From an uncultured Treponema sp. (GTDB lineage Bacteria; Spirochaetota; Spirochaetia; Treponematales; Treponemataceae): DNA of 64,000 bases. Positions 49,533 to 58,572 of this stretch are shown here, piece after piece. The notes below the pieces were generated by a model. That model did no database searches, was not told where the DNA came from, and saw nothing but the letters and a program-made list of their open reading frames with translations. The stretch is taken from positions 62,001 to 126,000 of the forward strand of contig CAMCRZ010000001.1 of assembly GCA_945877425.1 (NCBI GenBank). The letters run 5' to 3'. The position numbers and the translations under genes were made by a program. Position 1 is the first letter of the stretch, and the number at the start of each line of letters is the position of its first letter.

Positions 49533-50908
49533 ACCAAGATTTGCCATTCAGTTCTGAAGAAATTGAAACTATCCGCAGAAAAATACAGCAGTGGATTGGA
49601 ATGATTTTAAACGATTCCCACTTAAAGACTGTCTTGTCTTACATAAATTCCTTTATAAAAAAAGAAAACATTACCTTTGAACAGTACATTGACAGAGTTC
49701 CTTCAGATAAAGATTATTTTAAAAGCCTTGTAAACGTCTGTACCATAAACGAAACATACTTTTTCAGGGAAGAACTTCAGTTTGACTTTTTAAAAGACAA
49801 ACTCCTTCCTTCAGTTAAAGACAGGGAGCTTAACGTGTGGAGTGCAGCCTGTTCATGCGGACAAGAAATTTATTCACTTTACGCTTTGTGCAGAAAATCA
49901 AGAATAAAGGCAGAATTTTACGCTTCAGACATAGACGAAACTTCCATGGAAATTCTAAAGGCAGGAAAATACAATGTAAATTCTTCAATAAGGGATGACG
50001 GAAAAAAATACGCCGCTTTTTTAGAAAACATAGGCACTTTTTCAAATGAATGTTTTACTGTTTACCCTGAAGTAAGGGAAAGAATTCACTGTTTTTACTG
50101 CAACTTTACAAACGAAAAGCCCTTTACTTTTCCTCCTGATTTTTTTGACATAGTTTTAATACGGAACGTCTTTATTTATTTTTCACAGGAATTAAAGGCA
50201 AGGATTTTAAATGAAATTGCATCAGTTTTAAAACCTGAAGGCATTATACTTGTTTCAGTAAGCGAAATTGCTTCCATTGTGCTTCCAAAAGATTCATGCC
50301 TTACAAAAGAATGTTCGGGAAACATTTATTACCTTAGGAAAACAGGCTGCAGTAAAAGAAATTCTAGGCTGCAAAAAGAAAGCCAGACTTTCCGGCAGAA
50401 AATTCCTTCTTCTTTACAAAATCCACAGGAAGAAAAAGCTGAACAAAAAGCTGAACTTTCCGCACAAAAGCAAACTGAAAAAAATGCCATTCCTTCTTCG
50501 CTGCAGGATTTTACTGAACAGATATTGCAGGAAATCAATTCGAATAATCTTGAAAACGCAAAACTTAAGCTTGGCAAATACGCTTTTCCTGCAAATTTTA
50601 TGGAAATAAAGTATTTTCTTTACGGAATAATTTCCAGCATGGAAAAATCTACGGAAGATGCAAAGCAGTACTTTCTTAAAGCTTCCATATTAAACCAGGA
50701 ATTCTGGCCGGCATTTTTCCAGTTGGGGCTTATCTATACAAACGAAAAAAACAGAAAAGAAGGCATAAAAGTCCTTAAAAGATGCATTGAGCTGCTTGAA
50801 AATTATGAAAAAGAGCAAAAAATATGCTATAATTTTTTTGTAGAGTCTTTTAGCCCTGTTTATTTTAAAGACACTTGCAAAACTTTGTTAAATACGCTGG
50901 AGCAGTAA
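49529..50908 (+). CDS. cheR: chemotaxis methyltransferase CheR with C-terminal TPR region
   Basis: A 459-residue protein. CheR N-domain (about 1-70), SAM-binding methyltransferase domain (about 75-275: LNVWSAACSCGQEIYSLYALC, FYASDIDETSMEILKAGKYN, FDIVLIRNVFIYFSQELKARILNEIASVLKPEG). The usual SxGxSTGEE is changed to SAACSCGQE. After a Gln/Lys/Glu linker, residues about 330-455 form TPR-like helices. Such CheR-TPR fusions are common in non-motility chemosensory systems. TTG start overlapping the cheB stop. Confidence 0.92.
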   Translation: MNQDLPFSSEEIETIRRKIQQWIGMILNDSHLKTVLSYINSFIKKENITFEQYIDRVPSDKDYFKSLVNVCTINETYFFREELQFDFLKDKLLPSVKDRELNVWSAACSCGQEIYSLYALCRKSRIKAEFYASDIDETSMEILKAGKYNVNSSIRDDGKKYAAFLENIGTFSNECFTVYPEVRERIHCFYCNFTNEKPFTFPPDFFDIVLIRNVFIYFSQELKARILNEIASVLKPEGIILVSVSEIASIVLPKDSCLTKECSGNIYYLRKTGCSKRNSRLQKESQTFRQKIPSSLQNPQEEKAEQKAELSAQKQTEKNAIPSSLQDFTEQILQEINSNNLENAKLKLGKYAFPANFMEIKYFLYGIISSMEKSTEDAKQYFLKASILNQEFWPAFFQLGLIYTNEKNRKEGIKVLKRCIELLENYEKEQKICYNFFVESFSPVYFKDTCKTLLNTLEQ

Positions 50909-53026
50909 ATGGCATTTTCTAAGGAAACTTTAATTGAAGTCTTCATTGCAGAAACTCAGGATCATCTGGAAGTGCTGAACAATATTGCACTTAACCTGAA
51001 AAACACTGAGTTTAACAACAGTTCTCTTACTGAAATCTTGCGTGAACTTCATTCAATTAAAGGTTCTGCAAGAATGATGGATTTCCTTACTATAGAAACG
51101 CTTTCCAACGGTCTTGAAGATGTTTACAAGGGAATTCTGGAAGAACATTACGAACTTAACAATTACATCATAAAACTTACGCTCATAACCTGCCAGTACA
51201 TAAAAAAAGCATTGGTTCAGATAAAGGAAACTGAAACTGACGAATTTGACATTTCACTTTTCAAGGAAATATTCAGCAAAGTTTCTGCAGGCTTATTCTT
51301 TAACACTGATATTCTTGAAGAACTTGAAACAGGCAGTTACCTTTTATCAGAAACAGAAAGCAGCTACGAAGATCTTTATTCAGGAAATCTTGAAAATATT
51401 GTTTCCATAAGAATCAACATAAAAAGAATAAACGACCTTATCCGCTCTTTTGACGACCTTATCATAAAGCAGTTCCGCTTCAAGCATCAGCTGGAAGTTT
51501 TTGAAGAAAAGCTTAAGAATTCTTCAGGAAAAAGCTTAAAGAAAATACCCAAGCAGATGAAGGAAGATTTGTTTCTTACTGAAAACCAGATTTTTGAAAT
51601 TCAGCACCAGATTCTTGCTTTAAGAATGCTTCCGCTCAACATGGTACTTTCTCCTTTAAAAAAAGAAATTGAAACAGAAGCCTTTAATCTTTCAAAAAAT
51701 ATCCGGGTAGACATTCCTCAAACTGACTTTATGCTTGATAAAGTAATTCTGGAAAGTATAAAAGAAATTCTCATTCACATTGTACGCAACAGCATTGACC
51801 ACGGAATTGAAAGTGCACAAGAAAGAGTTAATCTTGGAAAAAGCGAAACAGGCACTATTTCCATAACTACAGCACAAATTGCAAACCACATTGTCATAAC
51901 AGTAAGCGACGACGGACGTGGAATTCAGTATGAAAACGTAAGAGCTAAAGCTATTGAAAAATTCCCAGAACAAAAAGCAGAAATCGAAAATATGACGGAA
52001 AAGCAGCTTCAGCAGTACATTTTTCTTTCAGGTTTTACTACTAAAGACAATGTTTCTACACTTTCAGGACGAGGCGTTGGTCTTGATATAGTTCGTTCTG
52101 ACATGGATAAAATCAAGGGAAAAATCCAGCTTAACTCCAGGGAAAACGAAGGCACAACCTTTAAGCTTACAATTCCCCTTTCTCTTGCAACACAGCAGGG
52201 ACTTTTCGTTCACTCAGGCGGCATGAAGTTTATGATACCGAGTCACTATGTTCAGGAAATAATTGACGACGATTCGCTGAACCTTATTACAATGCAGGAA
52301 CAGGTTTTTATAGTTTTTCACAATCAGTTTATTCCTGTCTACTACCTTTCTTCCTTACTTGGAAATGCAAACAAAGGCGACTCAAACAGAGAATCAATTT
52401 TTGTCGTAATAGAATACCTTGAAACTCAAATGGCAATTATCGTTAAGTCAATTGATCAGTACGAAAACGTTGTAGTAAATCCACTTCCGCCTATAATGCG
52501 CAAAATGACTTCGCTTCAGGGCGTTGTTTATGACGAAAACTATTCCATCATTCCTATACTTAACATTCCTGACATAATGCAGCGGCTTAAAGACCTTCTT
52601 GCTTACGACATGAAAAAATACCGCTCTAAAAACGAAAAGCGCACTTACACAGTCCTTATTGCAGACGATTCTGCCACAACAAAGCAGATTGAACAGGCAA
52701 TTTTTGAATCAGAAGGATACAAAGTCTTAACTGCAACAGACGGAATTGAAGCCCTTGACATATTAAGGGGAACTCACGTTGATGCAATTATTTCTGACAT
52801 TACAATGCCTCGTATGGACGGAAAAATTCTTCTTAACAATGTACGCCGTATGGAAAAATACAGAAATACGCCTTTTATAGTTGTCTCTGGAGCTTATGAC
52901 CCGGAAATCAAGGAAGACTTCCTTAAAAACGATGAATATCCCGGCGCACAGGCATTTATCGTTAAGTCAGAGTTCCACAGAGGAAACCTTTTGCAGGCAG
53001 TAAAGGAGCTTTTAGGTGAACAGTAA
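50909..53026 (+). CDS. cheA: hybrid histidine kinase CheA with C-terminal receiver
   Basis: A 705-residue kinase: HPt domain with phospho-His48 (LHSIKGSARMM), no P2 CheY-binding domain, dimerisation helices (about 155-250), HATPase with HIVRNSIDHGIESAQERVN, VSDDGRGIQYEN and LSGRGVGLDIVRSDMDKIKG, then a CheW-like P5 domain (about 425-560). At about 580-705 a receiver is fused: YTVLIADDSATTKQ, IISDITMPRMDG and AFIVKSEFHRGN. Loss of P2 and the fused receiver are typical of pathways that do not act through a free CheY. It begins directly after the cheR stop and overlaps the cyclase by 11 bases. Confidence 0.95.
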   Translation: MAFSKETLIEVFIAETQDHLEVLNNIALNLKNTEFNNSSLTEILRELHSIKGSARMMDFLTIETLSNGLEDVYKGILEEHYELNNYIIKLTLITCQYIKKALVQIKETETDEFDISLFKEIFSKVSAGLFFNTDILEELETGSYLLSETESSYEDLYSGNLENIVSIRINIKRINDLIRSFDDLIIKQFRFKHQLEVFEEKLKNSSGKSLKKIPKQMKEDLFLTENQIFEIQHQILALRMLPLNMVLSPLKKEIETEAFNLSKNIRVDIPQTDFMLDKVILESIKEILIHIVRNSIDHGIESAQERVNLGKSETGTISITTAQIANHIVITVSDDGRGIQYENVRAKAIEKFPEQKAEIENMTEKQLQQYIFLSGFTTKDNVSTLSGRGVGLDIVRSDMDKIKGKIQLNSRENEGTTFKLTIPLSLATQQGLFVHSGGMKFMIPSHYVQEIIDDDSLNLITMQEQVFIVFHNQFIPVYYLSSLLGNANKGDSNRESIFVVIEYLETQMAIIVKSIDQYENVVVNPLPPIMRKMTSLQGVVYDENYSIIPILNIPDIMQRLKDLLAYDMKKYRSKNEKRTYTVLIADDSATTKQIEQAIFESEGYKVLTATDGIEALDILRGTHVDAIISDITMPRMDGKILLNNVRRMEKYRNTPFIVVSGAYDPEIKEDFLKNDEYPGAQAFIVKSEFHRGNLLQAVKELLGEQ

Positions 53027-54914
53027 AAATATTCTCGTAGCGTTTAATTCTCCTACAATGCTTTCCGTCATTACAAATTATCTGGAAAGCCAGCAGGGTT
53101 TTTCTGTTTTTCAGGCAAAAGACGGAATAGAAGCATTGCATGCACTTTACTCAAACAGAATAGATTGCGCCCTTATTTACATTGAATTGCCTTACATTCA
53201 GGGATACAGCCTTTCCAGAATCATAAAGAATACAAAGGAACTTAGTTCTACAGCAGTAATTCTCTGCTCTACGGAAGACAACAGCGTATATCACTTCTGG
53301 GTAGAAAATTCCAAAAGCGACGGATATTACGTTCCTTCATCAGAAAATTTAAATATTTTATCGAACATCATAAACAATGCACTTGAAAAAGTTACTCCCA
53401 GAACTGATTTTACACCTTCTGTTTTAAAAGAGGAAACTTTGCTAGAAACTATAACTTCCGCTTACGACAAGGAACTTTTTGACCTGTACATTATAAAAAG
53501 TGCATTTCAGACAAGTACATCTGTTTTTGACATAAACGAAATAATCCACAAAATGATTTCAACTGTTTCAGGCATTTACAATTACGATGTTCTTGGAATT
53601 ATAGTAAATGACACTCAGCTTATGGAATTCTACGATTATTCTGATTCAATTCCCCGTTCTGATTTTGAAGATTTCCGCAAGATTTGCCGCAGTGATTTTG
53701 AAAAGCGCACTTACAACCGCATAGATTTTGACTGGAACACAAGCATTTACAGTGAAAGCACCATTGAACAATTTTCCGACAAAACAGAAAAAATCAAAAG
53801 CTACGAAATATTTCCTTCTGACAACCAGAAGCATTATCCCGTTACAATTCACATAGGAAGCTGCTCTCCTGAATCATTCAACACAAGAACTACTGCACGG
53901 CTTAACTTTTTCATGAGCGTTTTTTCCACAATCATAGACAAATCTCTTGTCTTTACAAAAGCAAAAATTACGGAAGCTAAGATGCGTTCTGCATTCAGCC
54001 GGTTTATTCCGCCAAGCATTATAGAAGACATTATTTCCGGCGACCCAAAGGCAACTGTAAGTATTGGAGAAAAGCGCCAGGTTGCAATTCTTATTGCTGA
54101 CATACGGAACTTTACGAGAATAAGCGAAAACAACAAGCCTGAAACTGTAGTTGCATTTTTAAACTCTTACTTTACGACTATGGGCAAAATCATAAAGAAA
54201 CACGGCGGCACTATTGATAAATTTATGGGCGACTCCATTATGGCACTTTTCGGAGCAACAGACAGTTACAAATACAATGCAAACAGAGCTGCAAATGCTG
54301 CAATGGAAATGTTTGAAGAAATGGAAAAAGAAGAGTTTAAGGAAACAACTAAAATTCTTTCCATTCCTGATGATGAAAAATTTTCTGTAGGATGCGGCAT
54401 TCATTACGGAAAGCCTATTGTCGGTGCAATCGGAAGCGAAGACAAAAAAGAGTACACTGTTATTGGTGATGACGTAAACCTTTCTTCAAGAGTAGAAAGC
54501 CTTACAAAAGTTTTCGGCACTAAAATCATTGTTACGGAAGAAGTAAAAAAAGACATTGACGCTGCCATGAACGACATTGATATTGGAAACGAAGAACAGA
54601 GCAAGCCTCACCTTACCCGTCATCTTGCAAACGTAATTGTCAAAGGAAAGGAAAAGCCTACTAAAATTTACGAAATAACTTCTGACTTAAACAAATACTC
54701 CAAAACGTTCCTTGAAAATTATTCAAAAGGACTTCACGAGTACGTAATAAAAAATTTCTCTACTGCAATAGAATATTTCAACGCTGCCAAAAATGAATAT
54801 GTAAAAGACAAAGCTTGTTACGAAATGTTAAAATGGTGCAGGGAAAAACAGAAGACTCTTGCACAGGATCAGTTTATGGAATGGGACGGAACAATTTCCA
54901 TGCTTGTAAAATAA
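53016..54914 (+). CDS. class III nucleotide cyclase with degenerate receiver and GAF-like domains
   Basis: A 632-residue protein from a GTG behind AAGGAG. Residues 1-125 form a receiver-like domain (NILVAFNSPTMLSVITNYLES) in which the phospho-acceptor Asp is replaced: the strand reads CALIYIELP, with Tyr where Asp is expected, and the N-terminal acidic pair is lost. A GAF-like region follows (about 150-310). The cyclase domain (about 345-545) has both metal Asp residues (AILIADIRNFTRISE and KFMGDSIMALFGA) and EYTVIGDDVNLSSRVESL, so it should make cAMP or cGMP. A helical tail with a TPR-like end closes it. It is cotranscribed with CheA and is the likely output. Confidence 0.88.
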   Translation: MNSKNILVAFNSPTMLSVITNYLESQQGFSVFQAKDGIEALHALYSNRIDCALIYIELPYIQGYSLSRIIKNTKELSSTAVILCSTEDNSVYHFWVENSKSDGYYVPSSENLNILSNIINNALEKVTPRTDFTPSVLKEETLLETITSAYDKELFDLYIIKSAFQTSTSVFDINEIIHKMISTVSGIYNYDVLGIIVNDTQLMEFYDYSDSIPRSDFEDFRKICRSDFEKRTYNRIDFDWNTSIYSESTIEQFSDKTEKIKSYEIFPSDNQKHYPVTIHIGSCSPESFNTRTTARLNFFMSVFSTIIDKSLVFTKAKITEAKMRSAFSRFIPPSIIEDIISGDPKATVSIGEKRQVAILIADIRNFTRISENNKPETVVAFLNSYFTTMGKIIKKHGGTIDKFMGDSIMALFGATDSYKYNANRAANAAMEMFEEMEKEEFKETTKILSIPDDEKFSVGCGIHYGKPIVGAIGSEDKKEYTVIGDDVNLSSRVESLTKVFGTKIIVTEEVKKDIDAAMNDIDIGNEEQSKPHLTRHLANVIVKGKEKPTKIYEITSDLNKYSKTFLENYSKGLHEYVIKNFSTAIEYFNAAKNEYVKDKACYEMLKWCREKQKTLAQDQFMEWDGTISMLVK

Positions 54915-54935
54915 AATTATGTTTGTGGAAGGAAA

Positions 54936-56720
54936 ATGAGTTATACAGAAGAACTTTATGACAGCAAAAAACATAAAACCTTTGAACAGGAAATGATGGA
55001 TGTAGGAAGAGTACCTAACATCATAACCGGAATACTCTGCATTATATTCATCTGTTTTACTTCAGGGTTAACTTCTCTTGTAAAAGGTGTAAAAGGAGAA
55101 CTTCCTTTAAGGGAAACGGTGATTTTTATAGGAACACTTGTTTTTCTTATGCTTGCTCTTGAATACATTATTGCTCCCGTTACAAATCATTTTATTACAA
55201 GAAACATTTCGGCTCTTCTTCAGGAAAATGCAGTAAAGCCTCTTGAAGAACTGGAACGGACACTTCTTGTAAAAAAACTTATGAGATGCCCGGTTAAAAT
55301 CTCCATTCAGGTAGCCCTTGTCTTTTCTTTTGAAATGGCGATAGCAATAACGCTGCTTTACTATGTTTTTGAAGTAAGGCTTTCTTCCGTGAGATTTATA
55401 GGATGCACTTGTTTTTTTGGAAGCTACATTTCTGCTATAGTTTCATTTTCTTACGCAGAACGGCTGTGTTCGGAAAAGGCAGCAAAACTTGTTGAAAAAG
55501 GAATGGATCATAAAACAGTAAACAACGAAGAATACTTTGGAATCAGCCTTAAATTAAGGATTGTTCTTGCAATCATACTGCCATACTTTTTTTCCTACTC
55601 AATAAGCTTCATCTACTACGTTTTTGCAATGACACGGCAGGTTCAGAGAGCAGCACTTTTTACAAACCTTACAGTTCTTGTCATACTCAGCACTTCCATT
55701 TCAATAGTAATAAGCTTTTTTGTTTTCTATCAGTTTTCCGGCTCATTTAAAATCATAAACAAAATGCTTGAAAAATTTACAAGCGGCGACTTTACCAACA
55801 ATAATGCACTTCCTGTAGATTTGAAAAATGAAATTTCCTACAACATTTATCTTGTAAACAACATAATAAATTACGTTAAGCAAATTGCAAACGACGCTGA
55901 AGTTACAAGCATTTACATATTGAATTCCACAAGCGAACTTTTAAACTCTTCAAACGAAACAGTTGAAAATTCTACAGTTGAATTAAATTCCATAAAAGAC
56001 TGTATTGAAAAAATGGAAAGGGCAACTGATCTTCTTGGAAAAATCACTGACAGAACAGCAGACGTTCGCTTTACTGCTGAAAATACAAAGGAAAACGTAA
56101 AGGAAAGCAACCAGCTTCTTACGGCAAACCTTGTAAAAATGGAAGAAATTACAAATGCCAACTTAGACACTATTGCAGGAATAAAAAACCTGAGCAAAAA
56201 GATTGAAGACATCTGGGAAATCATTACAAAAGTTGACGCCATTGCCGAAAAAACAATCATCATTGCCTTTAACGCTGAACTTGAAGCAACTTCTGCAGGA
56301 GAACAGGGAGAAAAGTTCCACATTATTGCAAACGAAATTCGGCGCCTTGCTTCTACAATATCTGATTCTACAAAGGAAATTAAGGAACGCATTACGGCAA
56401 TACAGCATTCTTCGGACAATCTTATCATTACAAGTGAAGGAAGCACCCAGAAAATCCGTGAAGGAAGTGAATTCTTTGTTTCATTAAACGAACAGTTTAA
56501 CGAGCTTCACTTAAGTTCTGACATTACGGCAGAAAGTGCAACTGAAATTCAGGACAGTACGAACAATCAGGACAATTCATTTATTGAAATTGACAAGACT
56601 TTAAGGGAAATAAGCAAGGGCTTTGAAAACTTTTCCAACTACGCAAAACAGATTATGAGTGCAGCAGAAAAAATAAAAACTGCCGCCATTCTTCTTAATA
56701 AAAACGAAGGAGATGAATAA
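54936..56720 (+). CDS. six-TM MCP-like receptor, paralogue 1
   Basis: A 594-residue protein. Six TM helices (within about 20-280), with no large periplasmic sensor loop, then a linker LKNEISYNIYLVNNII, and a coiled-coil signalling domain. The hairpin tip reads VDAIAEKTIIIAFNAELEAT then SAGEQGEKFHIIANEIRRLA, aligned with the MCP consensus IAxQTNLLALNAAIEAARAGE. Conserved Asn and Glu remain but the tip Arg (Tsr Arg388 position) is Ser. It should sense a membrane or intracellular signal and control the CheA encoded upstream. 21 bases separate it from the cyclase. Confidence 0.85.
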   Translation: MSYTEELYDSKKHKTFEQEMMDVGRVPNIITGILCIIFICFTSGLTSLVKGVKGELPLRETVIFIGTLVFLMLALEYIIAPVTNHFITRNISALLQENAVKPLEELERTLLVKKLMRCPVKISIQVALVFSFEMAIAITLLYYVFEVRLSSVRFIGCTCFFGSYISAIVSFSYAERLCSEKAAKLVEKGMDHKTVNNEEYFGISLKLRIVLAIILPYFFSYSISFIYYVFAMTRQVQRAALFTNLTVLVILSTSISIVISFFVFYQFSGSFKIINKMLEKFTSGDFTNNNALPVDLKNEISYNIYLVNNIINYVKQIANDAEVTSIYILNSTSELLNSSNETVENSTVELNSIKDCIEKMERATDLLGKITDRTADVRFTAENTKENVKESNQLLTANLVKMEEITNANLDTIAGIKNLSKKIEDIWEIITKVDAIAEKTIIIAFNAELEATSAGEQGEKFHIIANEIRRLASTISDSTKEIKERITAIQHSSDNLIITSEGSTQKIREGSEFFVSLNEQFNELHLSSDITAESATEIQDSTNNQDNSFIEIDKTLREISKGFENFSNYAKQIMSAAEKIKTAAILLNKNEGDE

Positions 56721-56721
56721 A

Positions 56722-58533
56722 ATGACTACAGTAGAAAATCTTACCAATCCTTCATTTCAGTCTTTTGTAATAAAAAGAACTACACTTTTCAACATTCCCC
56801 TTCTTGCAATACTTTTTCTCTACTTACAGAGCACACTTCTGCTTTCGCTTAAGTTTTCACTGTACCTGCTTTTAATTGAATGCGGTATAAGCTTGGTTTT
56901 CCTCACACTTATATTTCCTATAATAAATATGTTCATTACAAACAAGCTTTCCGGAAAAATTGATTACTACCTTACATGCGGCTTAGGCGAAAAAGACAGA
57001 AACATCCTTATCCAGAAACTTTTTGAATTTCCCATGAGAATTTCCCTGGAAACTTTTTTCAGCTACTTTTTGATTACGCTTATACTTATTGCAATTTTCA
57101 AATACGGATTCAACATAGACAAAGTGTTCTTATTTCCATGCGCCATAAACGGAGCACTTGCATCTTACATAGCAGCAGTTTTCATGTATTCAAGAATGGA
57201 AAAGGAATGTTCGGCTTTAAGAATAAAAGTTACTTCAGAAGGCTTTGACTCATTTAAAAACTGGAAAAAGAATTACAGCCGTTCCCTTATTTTTACTTTC
57301 ATAACAAACATTATAGTGCCCCTTGCTCTTTTTGCAGTTTCATTTTTATGCATAGTTTACCTTAGCAAAGTTTTTGTAATCATTCACAGTAACGGAGAAA
57401 TTGCAACTTTTACATTGCTTCACAGAGAAAAAGCCGGAGACTTCCACAGGGAAATACTTATGCCCAAGGAAAATATTTTTAGGCTTCTCTTTACAGGCGG
57501 ATTAAATACGGTTGCATTTGGATTTTTCCTGTACATTTATTTTTCCCAGCTGATAATTTCCAACAATGAAATGAAATCTTCCCTTCTTAAGATAAATTTC
57601 CGGAACGTACAGAATGCGGAACTTTTCCAGGTTGATTTGAACAATGAAATTTCCTACACAATGTATCTGCTGAACAAGACAATCATTAAATTCCGCCAGA
57701 TTATGAAAAAATCTACTAACATAAGCATGGACATTAACCAGGCTACTTCTGACCTTAAAACAATTGCACAAATCACAACTAAAGCCATTTCAGATCAGGC
57801 AAGTGCAGTTGAAGAAATTTCTTCTACCATGAGCAACACTGACTTTGTTTCCACAAAAATCGGACAGCGCCTTGATGAAGTTATAAACGTTGCAGCAAAA
57901 ACCCTTGAAGACGTTGACAAAAGCCTTTACAAGCTTAACCAGAACCTTTTGAAAATGAAGGAAATTACAGACGCCAACAAATCTACAATTTTCAGCATTG
58001 AAAATCTTTCTGAAAAAATAGAAAACATTTCTGAAATCGTAAATCTTATAGACAGCGTTGCCGAACAGACTAAAATCATTGCATTTAACGCTGAGCTTGA
58101 AGTTAACAATATAAACGAAGATTCGCTGAACTTTAAAAATGTTGCCAACGAAACAAGAATTCTTGCAGACGATGCCATGAGCCTTACAAAGCACATTAAG
58201 GAAGAAATTTACGAAATCCAGAAATCAAGTTCCAACCTTATCATTACAAGCCAGAGCTGCATGGAAAAAATAAATCAGGGTAACCGGCTTACAGATGATT
58301 TGCGTGACAGGTTTAACCTTATAAAAAATTCCGCAACTATTACCGTAGAAGATTCTAAAGCAATAAAAAATGCAATTCAGTCTCAAATTACAGATTTCCG
58401 TGCTATAGTTGATTCTATGAAAGAAATTGGTAAAACGCTGAGAACATTTACAACTTCAACTGATAATATTTTTCTTACCATTGATACGCTTAACAAGAGT
58501 TCACGGCACATAATCGAAATGAAAGATGTATAA
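56722..58533 (+). CDS. six-TM MCP-like receptor, paralogue 2
   Basis: The ATG at 56722 is 9 bases after AAGGAG; an in-frame ATG at 56713 abuts that site and is rejected. 603 residues, same plan: six TM helices, one with a longer loop between helices 5 and 6 (about 215-255), linker LNNEISYTMYLLNKTI, and a coiled coil with tip VAEQTKIIAFNAELEVNNIN. This is the most divergent tip: the AGE that follows in classical MCPs is replaced by INEDS. Predicted receptor of the same array. Confidence 0.82.
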   Translation: MTTVENLTNPSFQSFVIKRTTLFNIPLLAILFLYLQSTLLLSLKFSLYLLLIECGISLVFLTLIFPIINMFITNKLSGKIDYYLTCGLGEKDRNILIQKLFEFPMRISLETFFSYFLITLILIAIFKYGFNIDKVFLFPCAINGALASYIAAVFMYSRMEKECSALRIKVTSEGFDSFKNWKKNYSRSLIFTFITNIIVPLALFAVSFLCIVYLSKVFVIIHSNGEIATFTLLHREKAGDFHREILMPKENIFRLLFTGGLNTVAFGFFLYIYFSQLIISNNEMKSSLLKINFRNVQNAELFQVDLNNEISYTMYLLNKTIIKFRQIMKKSTNISMDINQATSDLKTIAQITTKAISDQASAVEEISSTMSNTDFVSTKIGQRLDEVINVAAKTLEDVDKSLYKLNQNLLKMKEITDANKSTIFSIENLSEKIENISEIVNLIDSVAEQTKIIAFNAELEVNNINEDSLNFKNVANETRILADDAMSLTKHIKEEIYEIQKSSSNLIITSQSCMEKINQGNRLTDDLRDRFNLIKNSATITVEDSKAIKNAIQSQITDFRAIVDSMKEIGKTLRTFTTSTDNIFLTIDTLNKSSRHIIEMKDV

Positions 58534-58572
58534 ATTACTGTTTACATTACAAACTTGCCTAAAGGAGTAATT

